From contig CADCCW010000016.1 in assembly GCA_902800055.1 (NCBI GenBank), positions 1 to 64,000 on the forward strand: 64,000 nt of DNA, written 5' to 3'. The notes below the pieces were generated by a model that made no database searches, had not been told where the DNA came from, and saw only the letters and a program-made list of their open reading frames with translations. The first letter of the stretch is position 1, and every line of letters begins with the position of its first letter. Position numbers and translations under genes: made by a program. This DNA comes from an uncultured bacterium (GTDB taxonomy: Bacteria > Verrucomicrobiota > Kiritimatiellia > RFP12 > UBA1067). This document shows positions 21,278 to 29,819 of this stretch, piece by piece.

Positions 21278-21296
21278 ATTTGCTATAATACGCGAC
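21278..21296 (+). promoter_or_regulatory. Extended -10 promoter of rsgA-like gene
   Basis: ATTTGCTATAATACGCGAC, TATAAT at 21284-21289, followed after 7 nt by GTG 21297. The geometry decides the start: a leaderless GTG, not the in-frame ATG at 21315. Confidence 0.65.
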
Positions 21297-22241
21297 GTGA
21301 GATCGAGCAATACCATGCGCTCTACTGCGCCGCAAGTCGTTCCCGCCGCGCCCGACGGGGTTTCGCTATCCCGGCTGGAGCAGTTCGGCTGGCGGGGCGC
21401 GGTCGAGCCCGGCATCGGCAGGGTGGTGAGCGCCCATGGCGACTACTACCACCTCGTCTGCAACGAGGCCGGGGGCGAGATCCTGGCGCGCAAGAAGAAG
21501 AGCGTGTTTACGCGGATGAAGACCGCGGCGCCGGACGACATGCGCCCGGTGGAGCGCGGGGAGCGGCCGCTCTCGCCGGTCACCGGCGACTTCGTGCGCT
21601 TCCGCCACAACGACCGCGGCGACTCGCTGATCACCGAGGTGCTGCCTCGCTTCTCCGTCTTCGAGCGCAAGGACCCGGCGGCGCGGCGTCCGGCGCAGAC
21701 GCTGGCGGTGAACTTCGACGCGCTCTTCGTGATGATGTCGCTGAACGAGGACTTCTCGCCGCCGCGGATCGCGCGCTACCTGGAGCTGGCGGATGGCATG
21801 GGCGAGGCCGCGGCGGTGGTGGTGCTGACCAAGGCGGACCTCGCCGGGCCGGGCGTGGCGGAGATGGCGGCGCTGGAGGAGGTCGTCGCCGGGCGCGCGC
21901 GCATCCTCAGGATCTCGGCGCTGACCGGCGAGGGGATGGACGCGGTCCTGGAGTACGTGCGGCCGCGGCGGACGGTGGCGCTCGTCGGCTCGAGCGGGGT
22001 GGGCAAGTCGACGCTCCTCAACACGCTCGCCGGCGAGGAGGTGGCGGCGACGCAGGCGATCCAGGAGTGGTCGGGGCGCGGACGCCACACCACGACTTCG
22101 CGCGAGCTTTTCCGGATCCCGTCGGGCGCGCTCGTCCTCGACACGCCCGGCATCCGCGAGATCGGCCGCATCGGCGAAGAGGACGCGCTGCTCGCCAAGG
22201 GCGCCTACACCCACCGCTGGCGCGCCAAGGGCAACGCCTAA
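21297..22241 (+). CDS. RsgA-like circularly permuted GTPase lacking the zinc finger
   Basis: 314 residues from leaderless GTG 21297. The GTPase motifs come in permuted order: G4 LTKADL, G5 ISALTGEG, then G1 GSSGVGKST, G2 RGRHTTT and G3 DTPGIRE. An N-terminal OB-like region covers about 20-110. This is the arrangement of RsgA, which matures the 30S subunit. The usual C-terminal zinc-binding domain (Cys/His cluster, about 60-70 residues) is missing: the protein ends about 27 residues after G3. A run of ten C follows the stop at 22243-22252. It may be a divergent paralogue, a truncated copy or a natural short form. Confidence 0.8.
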   Translation: MRSSNTMRSTAPQVVPAAPDGVSLSRLEQFGWRGAVEPGIGRVVSAHGDYYHLVCNEAGGEILARKKKSVFTRMKTAAPDDMRPVERGERPLSPVTGDFVRFRHNDRGDSLITEVLPRFSVFERKDPAARRPAQTLAVNFDALFVMMSLNEDFSPPRIARYLELADGMGEAAAVVVLTKADLAGPGVAEMAALEEVVAGRARILRISALTGEGMDAVLEYVRPRRTVALVGSSGVGKSTLLNTLAGEEVAATQAIQEWSGRGRHTTTSRELFRIPSGALVLDTPGIREIGRIGEEDALLAKGAYTHRWRAKGNA

Positions 22242-22289
22242 TCCCCCCCCCCACTGTCCAAACCGCTCCCCGCGCCGCCGCGCCCCACC

Positions 22290-22307
22290 ACTTTTGATAT
22301 AATACAC
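22290..22307 (+). promoter_or_regulatory. Extended -10 promoter of the alpha-galactosidase gene
   Basis: ACTTTTGATATAATACAC with TATAAT at 22298-22303, about 10 nt before ATG 22314. A leader of only about three bases is expected. Confidence 0.65.
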
Positions 22308-22313
22308 ACCAAT

Positions 22314-24164
22314 ATGAAGAAACTCCTGGATTGCATTGTGTGTGTATTCGCCGCGGTCGTTGCGGCGGGTGCCGAGGTCAACGTCGGCGACTGGGCGCTT
22401 GGCGGCGTCGCCACCGTCAGGTGCGACAGCCCCGGCGGCTGGAAGCTGACCGCCGCGGCAGTTCCGTCCGGCGAGGAGGGCGTCTCGCTGGTGCGCGTCT
22501 CCGCCAAGTCGGAGAGCCCGGCGAAGAAGCCCGTGTTCTCGGTCAAGGTGCGGATCCCCGGCGGCGAGGCGCGGACGCTTTGGCGGCCGGAGCTCGGCTG
22601 CCGCAAGTTCGACCGCGCGGGCGTGATGCCCTACGAGAGCCACGCGCGGTTCAAGAGCTGCGCGGCGCAGTGGATGCCGCTCTACTCCTTCCTCGACGCG
22701 GAGGATCGCAGCGTCCTGACGCTCGCGGCGTCCGAGTCGCGCGGCCGCGTCGTCTTCCGCGGCGGAGTGGAGGAGGGGCCGAACACGCTGGTGGCGGAGT
22801 TCACCTTCAACACCATGGACTGCGAGGAGCCGGCGGACGGCTTCGAGGTTACGGTGCGCTACGATACGCGGCGCCTCGCCGCCGACCGCGCGCTGCCGGC
22901 CGCCGCCGCCTGGCTGCGCGCCGCCGACCCGGCGCCGGAGCGTCCGGTCCCAGCCGCCGCCTTCGAGCCGGTCTGGTCGTCGTGGTGCGCCTACCACTCG
23001 TACCTCAACGACGAGATCGTCGAGCGCGAGGCGGCGGTGGCGCGCTCGCTCGGGCTCAACTGGATCATCCTCGACGACGGCTGGCAGGTGCCGGAGGGGC
23101 TCTCGTTCTGCGACGGCGAGAATCTCCCGTCCCCGCGCTACTCGAAGGACTTCGCCGCGCACGTGCGGCGGCTCCACGACGCGGGGACGAAGGTGGTGCT
23201 GTGGTATCCGGTCACGCTGGTGACGGACAACGCGCCGAACATCGCCGACTACGACGGGCAGATGCTCTACCGGCGCTCCTGGGGGCCGCAGATATGGGAC
23301 CCGCGGTTCCCCGCCCGCCGCGCGTTCTTCCACGGACGGATCGCCGCGGCCATGCGCGACTGGAAGGTCGACGGGCTGAAGCTCGACTTCGTCGACTCCT
23401 GGGGGCTCGACTTCGACACGATGCGGCTGCCGGACGTCTCGGGCGGGATTGGTGCGCGCGACGTCCGCGATCTGATGCCGGCCGTGGTGAAGACGATGAC
23501 GGAGGCGCGCGAGATCGTGTCCGGCGCCCGTCCCGACGCGCTGATCGAGTTCCGCCAGTGCTACGTCGGCCCCGTCATGCTCAAGTGCTGCACCCAGATG
23601 CGCGTCCAGGACTGCCCCGGCTCGCTTGCCGAGATGCGCTACGGCATCGCGAACCTGCGCCTTACGTGCGGGCCGAACGCCGTCCACTCCGACCCGATCC
23701 AGTGGGCGCGAGACGCGACCGCGGAGCAGGTGGCCGAGTCCGTGCTCGCCTCGATCTTCGGCATCGGGCAGTATTCGGTGCAGTTGACCGCGGCGCCGGC
23801 CGGGCAGCTTGCGGTGCTGAAGCACTGGGTGGCGTTCACGCGGGCGCACTCACAGGCGCTCTACCGCGGCGACTTCCGCGTGCAGGGACTGTCCTCCGAC
23901 GCGCTGGTGCTGGTCGGTGAGTCGGCGGATGAGCGGATCGTCGGCGCGTACAAGCCGGGGTTCGTGGCGGACTGTGGCTCGCCGGACCGGCGGGTGTTCG
24001 TCCTGAACTGCACGGGGACGCCGCGCGTCGCGGTGCGCTTCGCGGCGGCGGCGAAGGGCGTGGTCTACGGGCCGGACGGCGCGCGCCGCGGCGACGTGGA
24101 TATTCCCGCCGGGCTTGCCGAGATCCAGGTTCCGCGCGGCGGATTCGTCGAGGTCGGTCGGTAA
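22314..24164 (+). CDS. Secreted GH36-type alpha-galactosidase
   Basis: 616 residues with a signal peptide (LLDCIVCVFAAVVAAGAE). An N-terminal beta-sandwich (about 20-210) precedes the TIM barrel, where WIILDDGWQ, VVLWYPVT and VDGLKLDFVD are characteristic of GH36/melibiase enzymes. The Asp in KLDF is the expected nucleophile. A C-terminal beta domain follows. It should release alpha-galactose from oligosaccharides or galactomannan outside the cytoplasm. Its 3' end converges with a XylR-type regulator gene. No sugar transporter is adjacent. Confidence 0.8.
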   Translation: MKKLLDCIVCVFAAVVAAGAEVNVGDWALGGVATVRCDSPGGWKLTAAAVPSGEEGVSLVRVSAKSESPAKKPVFSVKVRIPGGEARTLWRPELGCRKFDRAGVMPYESHARFKSCAAQWMPLYSFLDAEDRSVLTLAASESRGRVVFRGGVEEGPNTLVAEFTFNTMDCEEPADGFEVTVRYDTRRLAADRALPAAAAWLRAADPAPERPVPAAAFEPVWSSWCAYHSYLNDEIVEREAAVARSLGLNWIILDDGWQVPEGLSFCDGENLPSPRYSKDFAAHVRRLHDAGTKVVLWYPVTLVTDNAPNIADYDGQMLYRRSWGPQIWDPRFPARRAFFHGRIAAAMRDWKVDGLKLDFVDSWGLDFDTMRLPDVSGGIGARDVRDLMPAVVKTMTEAREIVSGARPDALIEFRQCYVGPVMLKCCTQMRVQDCPGSLAEMRYGIANLRLTCGPNAVHSDPIQWARDATAEQVAESVLASIFGIGQYSVQLTAAPAGQLAVLKHWVAFTRAHSQALYRGDFRVQGLSSDALVLVGESADERIVGAYKPGFVADCGSPDRRVFVLNCTGTPRVAVRFAAAAKGVVYGPDGARRGDVDIPAGLAEIQVPRGGFVEVGR

Positions 24165-24236
24165 TCGAAGCGCGCCGTCGCGACCCCGCGAATGGCCATT
24201 TCCGCTACGGCCAACGCATCAAAAATTCCCTCTCCC

Positions 24237-24280
24237 CACTGAACACCGATCGCTGGCTACTGGCTGCTGAGATACTTCCC
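24237..24280 (+). repeat. Copy of an ACTGGCTGCTG-type dispersed repeat
   Basis: CACTGAACACCGATCGC followed by TGGCTACTGGCTGCTGAG resembles one arm of the hairpin at 41560-41689 (CTGAACACTGGCTGCTGA). It lies between the convergent alpha-galactosidase and regulator genes. Confidence 0.4.
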
Positions 24281-25372
24281 CTAATCACCCTTGAGCAGCC
24301 GGAGAACCGAGCTCCAGGAGGCGTAGCCGCAGCTGGCGGCGATCTCGTCGCGAGTGCGCGTGCGGAGTGGTGACGTTGCGGCCAGCGCGCGTGCGCGCCG
24401 CACGGTGCGGATTTCGTCCAGGATCGAGTGGCCGAGCACGGCGCGGAAGCGCAGCTCCGCCATGCGCCGTCCGCACGGGAAGGTCGCCGCGACATCGCGG
24501 GCCTTGAGCCCGTTGCACGCCTCTTTCCTGATAAGCTCGCAGGCGGCGAGAACCGCATGGTCATTTTTCTTCGCCCTCAGCGTCGACGCCCGGCGCACGA
24601 CGCCAATCGGCTCGATTCTGACATGGCGGCTCCCTGGCGCTTTCCCGGCGACGAGATCTTCAAGCAGAAGGAGCGTTTCGGTTCTTACAGCCATGCTGTC
24701 GATTGCGATACTCGAAATCGTCGGTCGCGAAGTTTCGCACATTTCCTTGTTGTCGTCCACGCCGATCACCGCGATATCCTGCGGAATGTCAATGTGCCGG
24801 TGGTTGCAGGCGGCGGTCACATTGGCGGCGACGGCGTCGTTGGCGGCGAATATGCCGACGGGGCGCGGCAGATCCGCAATCCAGTCTGCAAGGCGCGACA
24901 GCCGCCTCGGAACCGAAAGACGGCTTTTGGGGCGGATATATGTCGCGACTCCGTATCCGTTGAGGCTGAGGATGCGGACGAAGTGCCGCTCGCGCTCCCG
25001 GCTCCACTCTTCGTCCGTGTCCGACGGCACGTATGCGTACGCGGCGAGATTCAGCGACAGCAGATGATGCGCGGCGGTCTCGGCCACGGCCTTTTCGTCG
25101 AACGAGACATCCGCGTGGCGAGGGTTGTCCGATTTGCCGGCGCGATGGAGAAATACCGTCGGATACGCGGCAAACGCCTTCGCCGGCAGGTTGTCGTTGT
25201 TGACGACGCAGGCGTCCGGACGCCAGAACGCCAGCAGCTCCGAGACTTCCGCGGCGGTGCTGACGCCGACATCGGCGTAGCGGGACGAAAATCCGAATTT
25301 GTCATCGAGCGCCGATAGCATCGCGCGAATCGGAATGTTGTTCGTCCTGGGGAATCTCAGGATTGTCCTCAT
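24281..25372 (-). CDS. XylR-type AraC-family regulator with sugar-binding domain
   Basis: 363 residues from ATG 25372. The N-terminal ~270 residues form a LacI/periplasmic-binding-like sensor (VGIFAANDAVAANVTAACN, IAVIGVDDNKEMCE). The C-terminal ~95 residues are an AraC helix-turn-helix pair (KARDVAATFPCGRRMAELRF, then EIAASCGYASWSSVLRLL). This is the domain order of XylR regulators that activate sugar-use genes when ligand is bound. It is divergent from the LamG protein gene at 25526 and convergent with alpha-galactosidase. Direct repeats at 25414-25445 are candidate operators. The ligand is unknown. Confidence 0.85.
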   Translation of the reverse strand: MRTILRFPRTNNIPIRAMLSALDDKFGFSSRYADVGVSTAAEVSELLAFWRPDACVVNNDNLPAKAFAAYPTVFLHRAGKSDNPRHADVSFDEKAVAETAAHHLLSLNLAAYAYVPSDTDEEWSRERERHFVRILSLNGYGVATYIRPKSRLSVPRRLSRLADWIADLPRPVGIFAANDAVAANVTAACNHRHIDIPQDIAVIGVDDNKEMCETSRPTISSIAIDSMAVRTETLLLLEDLVAGKAPGSRHVRIEPIGVVRRASTLRAKKNDHAVLAACELIRKEACNGLKARDVAATFPCGRRMAELRFRAVLGHSILDEIRTVRRARALAATSPLRTRTRDEIAASCGYASWSSVLRLLKGD

Positions 25373-25392
25373 GTGTGGCAGTATAGCAAAAG
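25373..25392 (-). promoter_or_regulatory. -10 promoter of the XylR-type gene, leaderless
   Basis: On the minus strand TTTTGCTATACT (25380-25391) is followed after 7 nt by the ATG at 25372. No space for a Shine-Dalgarno remains. Confidence 0.6.
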
Positions 25393-25413
25393 TGGCGGCT
25401 GGCGTAAAGGGGG

Positions 25414-25445
25414 TATTTCGCATTTTGCAATGAAGTTATTTCGCA
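25414..25445. promoter_or_regulatory. Direct repeats, candidate regulator operator
   Basis: TATTTCGCA occurs at 25414-25422 and again at 25437-25445, 23 nt apart, about two helical turns. They lie in the divergent intergenic region, upstream of the -10 of the LamG gene. XylR-type dimers bind spaced direct repeats, so this is the natural operator candidate. Confidence 0.4.
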
Positions 25446-25467
25446 AAACGGAGACCGCTTTGTGAAT

Positions 25468-25487
25468 TATCGAGTATAATATCCGGC
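25468..25487 (+). promoter_or_regulatory. -10 promoter of the LamG protein gene
   Basis: TATCGAGTATAATATCCGGC, TATAAT at 25475-25480. ATA stands at +7, and the frame from it ends in a TGA overlapping GTG 25526 as GTGA, the same oddity as at 19862. Confidence 0.55.
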
Positions 25488-25525
25488 ATAAAACGACTCG
25501 AAGCATCGCAAAGGAGGATTGACGC

Positions 25526-27556
25526 GTGAAAAAGACAGGCATGTCTACATTCGCGGCGACTGCCGCGCTGATGGTCGCGATGGCGCAACCCGGCATGGCG
25601 GACGGCGTGGCCGCGTCGTCATATATCCAGAACGGACTCGTCGCCTGCTGGGACGGTATCGAGAACGCGGGCGCCGGAACGCATGACGCCGACGCGACCG
25701 TGTGGAAGGACATCGTCGGCGGATACGAGTTCGCCTTGACCGGCGTCACCGTCGATGCCGACCGCATGACCTTCGCCGGGGATGCGACATCCTACGGCAC
25801 GCTCGACGCCGCAGGCACGGCAGCCACCTTCGGCGCCGCCAGGAGCGGCACGATGGAAGTCGTCTATGTCTCTCGCGTCGGCAACGCCAGCCAGGTGTTC
25901 GTGCATACTCCGGCAAGCATCGGGATTGCGCTGGGAGAGACAATTTCCGGCACCACCCACGTGCTTGTCCCTTATACCACTTACGGCACCGAAGGCAAGT
26001 CCGCATTTAGTTTTACGTCAGGAGCGACGACAAACACCGTCGCCGTGCGCTATGCCGCCGGCGTGCCGGGCGCCGCGCGCGCCAACGGCGCTGCGCTTGC
26101 TTTGCTTGGCGATGCATATTGGTCTTCCGACGATGTGTCCGAGGCCTTCGTCGGCAAGAACAACAGGGATACCATTTCATTCCCCGGCTCTATTTACTGC
26201 ATCCGCCTCTACAATCGCCAGCTGACGGACGGGGAGATCGCCTATAACAACTTGGTCGATCAGGCGCGCTTTAGAGGCGGCGACATGGACTCGATACTTT
26301 ATGTATCCAGCACATCTGGGATTGTAGGTTCACCAACTCCGGCATACGGGGCGGTCGCCGGACTATCCGCCGGCGAAACGCGCGAAGTCTCCTGCGGTAC
26401 GGTGATCTCCACCAACGCCACCGGGACGGTCGAGTATCGCTGCACCGGCTGGAAGCTCTATGATGAAGGTGGCGCCGCCGTTGACAGCGGTGACGAAACC
26501 TCCTTCACCTACATCCATCCGTCGCCGGCGGAATACCGTCGGCTGGAATGGCAGTGGGAGGTGACTAAGCGGCTCACGGACTTCTCTGGCTACGTCCAGG
26601 ATGGGCTCATCGCCTGCTGGGATGGCATCGACAACGCCGGGGCCGGCGTCCATGCCGACAACGCGGTGGTTTGGAAGGACATCGTCGGTGGATATGAATT
26701 TGACTTGACCAACGTCACCGTGGCGGAGAACGGCATGAACTTCGTCGGCGACGCGACATCCTACGGCACACTTTCCGCCGCCGGCACTGCGGCGACCTTC
26801 GACGCCGCCAAGAACGGCACGATGGAAGTCGTCTTTGCCTCGCGCAACACTTCGGTCCACCAGGTGTTGTTGCAGACCCCGGCAAGCAACGGAATGACGT
26901 TCGGATATAATACGGTCGGCGCCATCGTCGTTTTCTCCGGCTCGGTCCCGAAGCCAGCGTTTCCGTTTAGTCCGGGAACGGCGAGGCATTCGTTTTCGGT
27001 GCGCTTTAGTTCAGGAGCTTCCACCTCCCCCGCGTTTGCCGACGGCTCGAGTCTGAACTCGACCGGCGGAGCCTATTGGACGCCGGGCGACAGCGATGAA
27101 ACCTTTGTCGGCAACAGAGCCAGCAAGGCCAATGGCTTCCCCGGCACCATCTACTGCATCCGACTCTACAGCCGCCAGCTGACGGCCGCGGAGATCGTCG
27201 CCAACCACGCGGTTGACGCGCTGCGCTTCGCGAATGGCACCCCCGACTCGACGCTTGACATCTCCGGCACGCCGGAAGGCGTTGGCGCGCCCGTGCCGGC
27301 GTATGGGTATCTCTGCGAACTTTCGGCGGGCGACACCAGAGTCGTCACCTGCGGCAAGGCTCTTTGGAAGGACGCTTCGGGGACGAACCGGTATGAGTGT
27401 GTTGGCTGGAAGCTCTACAACGCGCTCGGCGTGGAGGTGGAGAGCGGCTCCGGCACGTCCTTCAACTACACGCACCCGACGCCCGCCGCTCACCGCAGGC
27501 TCGAGTGGCAGTGGGTGCCGTTCTCAGGCATTGGCACCGTCATCCGCCTGTTCTAG
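25526..27556 (+). CDS. Secreted protein with two tandem LamG-like modules
   Basis: 676 residues from GTG 25526 with AAAGGAGG upstream. Signal peptide about 1-26 (AALMVAMAQPGMADG). Two repeats follow (about 30-345 and 350-670), each a concanavalin-like LamG domain starting IQNGLVACWDGIENAGAG or its equivalent and ending with a CTGWKLYD...RRLEWQW module. This double module is typical of very large surface proteins of Kiritimatiellota-type genomes and should bind glycans. There is no catalytic motif. The two copies are clearly similar at DNA level too (for example GGCGACGCGACATCCTACGG-like stretches), so recombination between them is possible. It is probably controlled by the divergent XylR-type regulator. 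Confidence 0.75.
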   Translation: MKKTGMSTFAATAALMVAMAQPGMADGVAASSYIQNGLVACWDGIENAGAGTHDADATVWKDIVGGYEFALTGVTVDADRMTFAGDATSYGTLDAAGTAATFGAARSGTMEVVYVSRVGNASQVFVHTPASIGIALGETISGTTHVLVPYTTYGTEGKSAFSFTSGATTNTVAVRYAAGVPGAARANGAALALLGDAYWSSDDVSEAFVGKNNRDTISFPGSIYCIRLYNRQLTDGEIAYNNLVDQARFRGGDMDSILYVSSTSGIVGSPTPAYGAVAGLSAGETREVSCGTVISTNATGTVEYRCTGWKLYDEGGAAVDSGDETSFTYIHPSPAEYRRLEWQWEVTKRLTDFSGYVQDGLIACWDGIDNAGAGVHADNAVVWKDIVGGYEFDLTNVTVAENGMNFVGDATSYGTLSAAGTAATFDAAKNGTMEVVFASRNTSVHQVLLQTPASNGMTFGYNTVGAIVVFSGSVPKPAFPFSPGTARHSFSVRFSSGASTSPAFADGSSLNSTGGAYWTPGDSDETFVGNRASKANGFPGTIYCIRLYSRQLTAAEIVANHAVDALRFANGTPDSTLDISGTPEGVGAPVPAYGYLCELSAGDTRVVTCGKALWKDASGTNRYECVGWKLYNALGVEVESGSGTSFNYTHPTPAAHRRLEWQWVPFSGIGTVIRLF

Positions 27557-27693
27557 CCTTCCGCGCTACCCAATTGTTCGGCTATTCCCGCGGCAGATTG
27601 CGTGATGCTTGATTTCGTCCGCACCGTAATCCTACGGCGACAGGAGGCGGCGAAATGGTAAATTAGCCCTTGCCCCTTGATTCGGCGGAGGGA

Positions 27694-27712
27694 TTATGGT
27701 ATAATACCCACA
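27694..27712 (+). promoter_or_regulatory. Extended -10 promoter of fba
   Basis: TTATGGTATAATACCCACA, TATAAT at 27700-27705. The leader is conventional, with AAGGAG before ATG 27757. Confidence 0.75.
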
Positions 27713-27756
27713 ATTTCCCTCAAAAAGGAGGGAAAAACACAAGGAGAAACTACAAA

Positions 27757-28755
27757 ATGGTCAGTTACAAGAAGCTGGGCCTCGTGAACACCAAGAAGAT
27801 GTTCGCCAAGGCGGTCAAGGGCGGTTATGCCATTCCGGCGTTCAACTTCAACACGATGGAGCAGATGCAGGCCATTATCCAGGCCGCGGTCGAGACGAAG
27901 TCTCCCGTCATCATGCAGGTCTCCAAGGGCGCGCGCAAGTACGCGAACCCCACGATCCTCCGCTATATGGCCGAAGGCGCGGTGCAGTACGCCAAGGAGC
28001 TTGGCTGCAAGAAGCCCCAGATCGTCCTCCACCTCGACCATGGCGACAGCTTCGAGACCTGCAAGAGCTGCATCGACTCGGGCTTCTCGTCGGTGATGAT
28101 CGACGGCAGCTCCCTGCCTTTCAAGGACAACATCAAGCTCACCAAGAAGGTCGTCAACTACGCGCACAAGCACGACGTGACGGTCGAGGCCGAGCTCGGC
28201 GTCCTCGCCGGCGTCGAGGACGAGGTCCAGGCCGAGGAGAGCCACTACACCAAGCCCGAGGAGGTTATCGAGTTCGCGACCAAGACCGGCTGCGACTCGC
28301 TTGCGATCTCCATCGGCACCTCGCACGGCGCCTACAAGTTCAAGCCCGAGCAGTGCACGCGCGACAAGAAGACCGGCAAGCTCATCCCGCCGCCGCTGGC
28401 GTTCGACGTCCTCAAGGCCGTCGAGAAGAAGCTCCCCGGCTTCCCGATCGTCCTCCACGGCTCGTCTTCGGTTCCGCAGGAGCACGTCGACACGATCAAC
28501 AAGTTCGGCGGCAAGCTGCCCGACGCGGTCGGCATCCCTGAGGAGCAGCTCCGCAAGGCGGCGAAGAGCGCGGTCTGCAAGATCAACATCGACTCCGACT
28601 CGCGCCTCGCGATGACCGCGGCGATCCGCAAGCACTTCGCGGAGCATCCCGAGCACTTCGACCCGCGCCAGTACCTCACTCCCGCGCGCGAGGCGATGAA
28701 GGAGCTCTACGTCCACAAGATCGTCAAGGTCCTCGGCTCCAACGGAAAGCTCTAA
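27757..28755 (+). CDS. fba: Class II fructose-bisphosphate aldolase
   Basis: 332 residues; splits fructose 1,6-bisphosphate to DHAP and glyceraldehyde 3-phosphate (and the reverse) in glycolysis and gluconeogenesis. Features are AIPAFNFNTMEQMQAI at the N-terminus, the zinc-binding HLDHGDS, VMIDGSSLPF, EAELGVLAG and ISIGTSHGAYKF with another metal ligand, and HGSSSVP. It is full length and of the longer type related to Thermus-type aldolases. ATG 27757 follows AAGGAG. It lies directly upstream of purM (4 nt), giving a fba-purM-fprA transcript. Confidence 0.93.
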   Translation: MVSYKKLGLVNTKKMFAKAVKGGYAIPAFNFNTMEQMQAIIQAAVETKSPVIMQVSKGARKYANPTILRYMAEGAVQYAKELGCKKPQIVLHLDHGDSFETCKSCIDSGFSSVMIDGSSLPFKDNIKLTKKVVNYAHKHDVTVEAELGVLAGVEDEVQAEESHYTKPEEVIEFATKTGCDSLAISIGTSHGAYKFKPEQCTRDKKTGKLIPPPLAFDVLKAVEKKLPGFPIVLHGSSSVPQEHVDTINKFGGKLPDAVGIPEEQLRKAAKSAVCKINIDSDSRLAMTAAIRKHFAEHPEHFDPRQYLTPAREAMKELYVHKIVKVLGSNGKL

Positions 28756-28759
28756 TACC

Positions 28760-29803
28760 ATGGCAAAGGCGGCAGGCAAGTCTGCGTATGCGCAGGCCGG
28801 CGTCGACATCGACGTCAAGATGAACGCGGTCGGCTCCATCAAGCAGATGGTCGCCGCCACCAAGACCGCGAACGTGCTCGGCGGAATCGGCGCGTTCGGC
28901 GGTCTGTTCAAGGTCCCGGCGGGGCGCGACCAGGTGCTGGTCGCCTCCACCGACGGCGTTGGCACCAAGCTCAAGGTCGCGGCGATGACCGGCCGGCACG
29001 ACACGGTCGGCCAGGACATCGTCAACCACTGCGTGAACGACATCCTGGTGCAGGGCGCGAAGCCGCTGTTCTTCATGGACTACGTCGGCACGGCGAAGGT
29101 CGACCCCGAGGTGTTCAGGAGCGTCGTCTCCGGCCTGTGCAAGGCGTGCAAGGAGAACCACATGGCGCTCCTCGGCGGCGAGACGGCGGAGATGCCCGGC
29201 ATCTACCCGGCCGGCGAGTACGACCTCGTCGGCACGATCGTCGGCTGCGTCGAGAAGTCCAAGATCATCACCGGCAAGTCGATCCGGGCTGGCGACGTGA
29301 TCGTAGGCCTCCACTCCGGCGGCCTCCAGACGAACGGCTACTCGCTCGCGCGCAAGGTGATCTTCGACCACTGCCAGATGTCGTGGAAGGACAAGGTGCC
29401 CGGCACCGACAAGACCTTCGGCGACGCGCTCCTCGCCGTCCACAAGAGCTTCCTCAAGCCCGTCTCGGCGCTGCTCGCCAACAAGGTGAACATCACCGGC
29501 ATGGCCCACATCACCGGCGGCGGGTTCCAGGACAACATCCCGCGCGTGCTTCCGGACGTGGTGAACGCCGAGATCGACCGCGCCTCCTGGGAGGTGCCGA
29601 CGATCTTCAAGTTCATCCAGAACCAGGGCCACGTCGACCGCGACGAGATGTACCGCGTCTTCAACATGGGCATCGGCTACGTGCTGATCGTCCCCAAGCG
29701 CGACCTCATGCGCACGGAGAAGATCCTCCGCGCGAACCGCCAGCCCTACTCGATCATCGGCGTCACCCGCAAGGGCACCGGCGTCGTGACGTTCAAGAAC
29801 TGA
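28760..29803 (+). CDS. purM: Phosphoribosylformylglycinamidine cyclo-ligase (AIR synthetase)
   Basis: 347 residues; ATP-dependent closure of FGAM to aminoimidazole ribotide in purine synthesis. Typical segments: VASTDGVGTKLKVA, the DILVQGAKPLFFMDYV ATP-binding region, LLGGETAEMPGIY, HITGGGFQDNIPR and the C-terminal FNMGIGYVLIV. It sits between fba and a flavodiiron gene with gaps under 20 nt, so probably the same operon, although the pathways differ. Confidence 0.93.
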   Translation: MAKAAGKSAYAQAGVDIDVKMNAVGSIKQMVAATKTANVLGGIGAFGGLFKVPAGRDQVLVASTDGVGTKLKVAAMTGRHDTVGQDIVNHCVNDILVQGAKPLFFMDYVGTAKVDPEVFRSVVSGLCKACKENHMALLGGETAEMPGIYPAGEYDLVGTIVGCVEKSKIITGKSIRAGDVIVGLHSGGLQTNGYSLARKVIFDHCQMSWKDKVPGTDKTFGDALLAVHKSFLKPVSALLANKVNITGMAHITGGGFQDNIPRVLPDVVNAEIDRASWEVPTIFKFIQNQGHVDRDEMYRVFNMGIGYVLIVPKRDLMRTEKILRANRQPYSIIGVTRKGTGVVTFKN

Positions 29804-29819
29804 CCTCCGGGGGGCGAAA

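Noticed and set aside
22243..22252. C10 tract after rsgA considered as a phase-variation site in the gene
   Set aside because: It lies two bases after the stop codon, outside the coding sequence, and no continuing zinc-finger frame is found behind it. A length change would not alter the protein.
21366..23849. Very long minus-strand open frame (827 codons) opposite rsgA and the alpha-galactosidase
   Set aside because: Low-complexity Arg/Val/Glu/His-rich translation typical of the antisense frame of high-GC3 genes. It crosses two recognised genes and a promoter.
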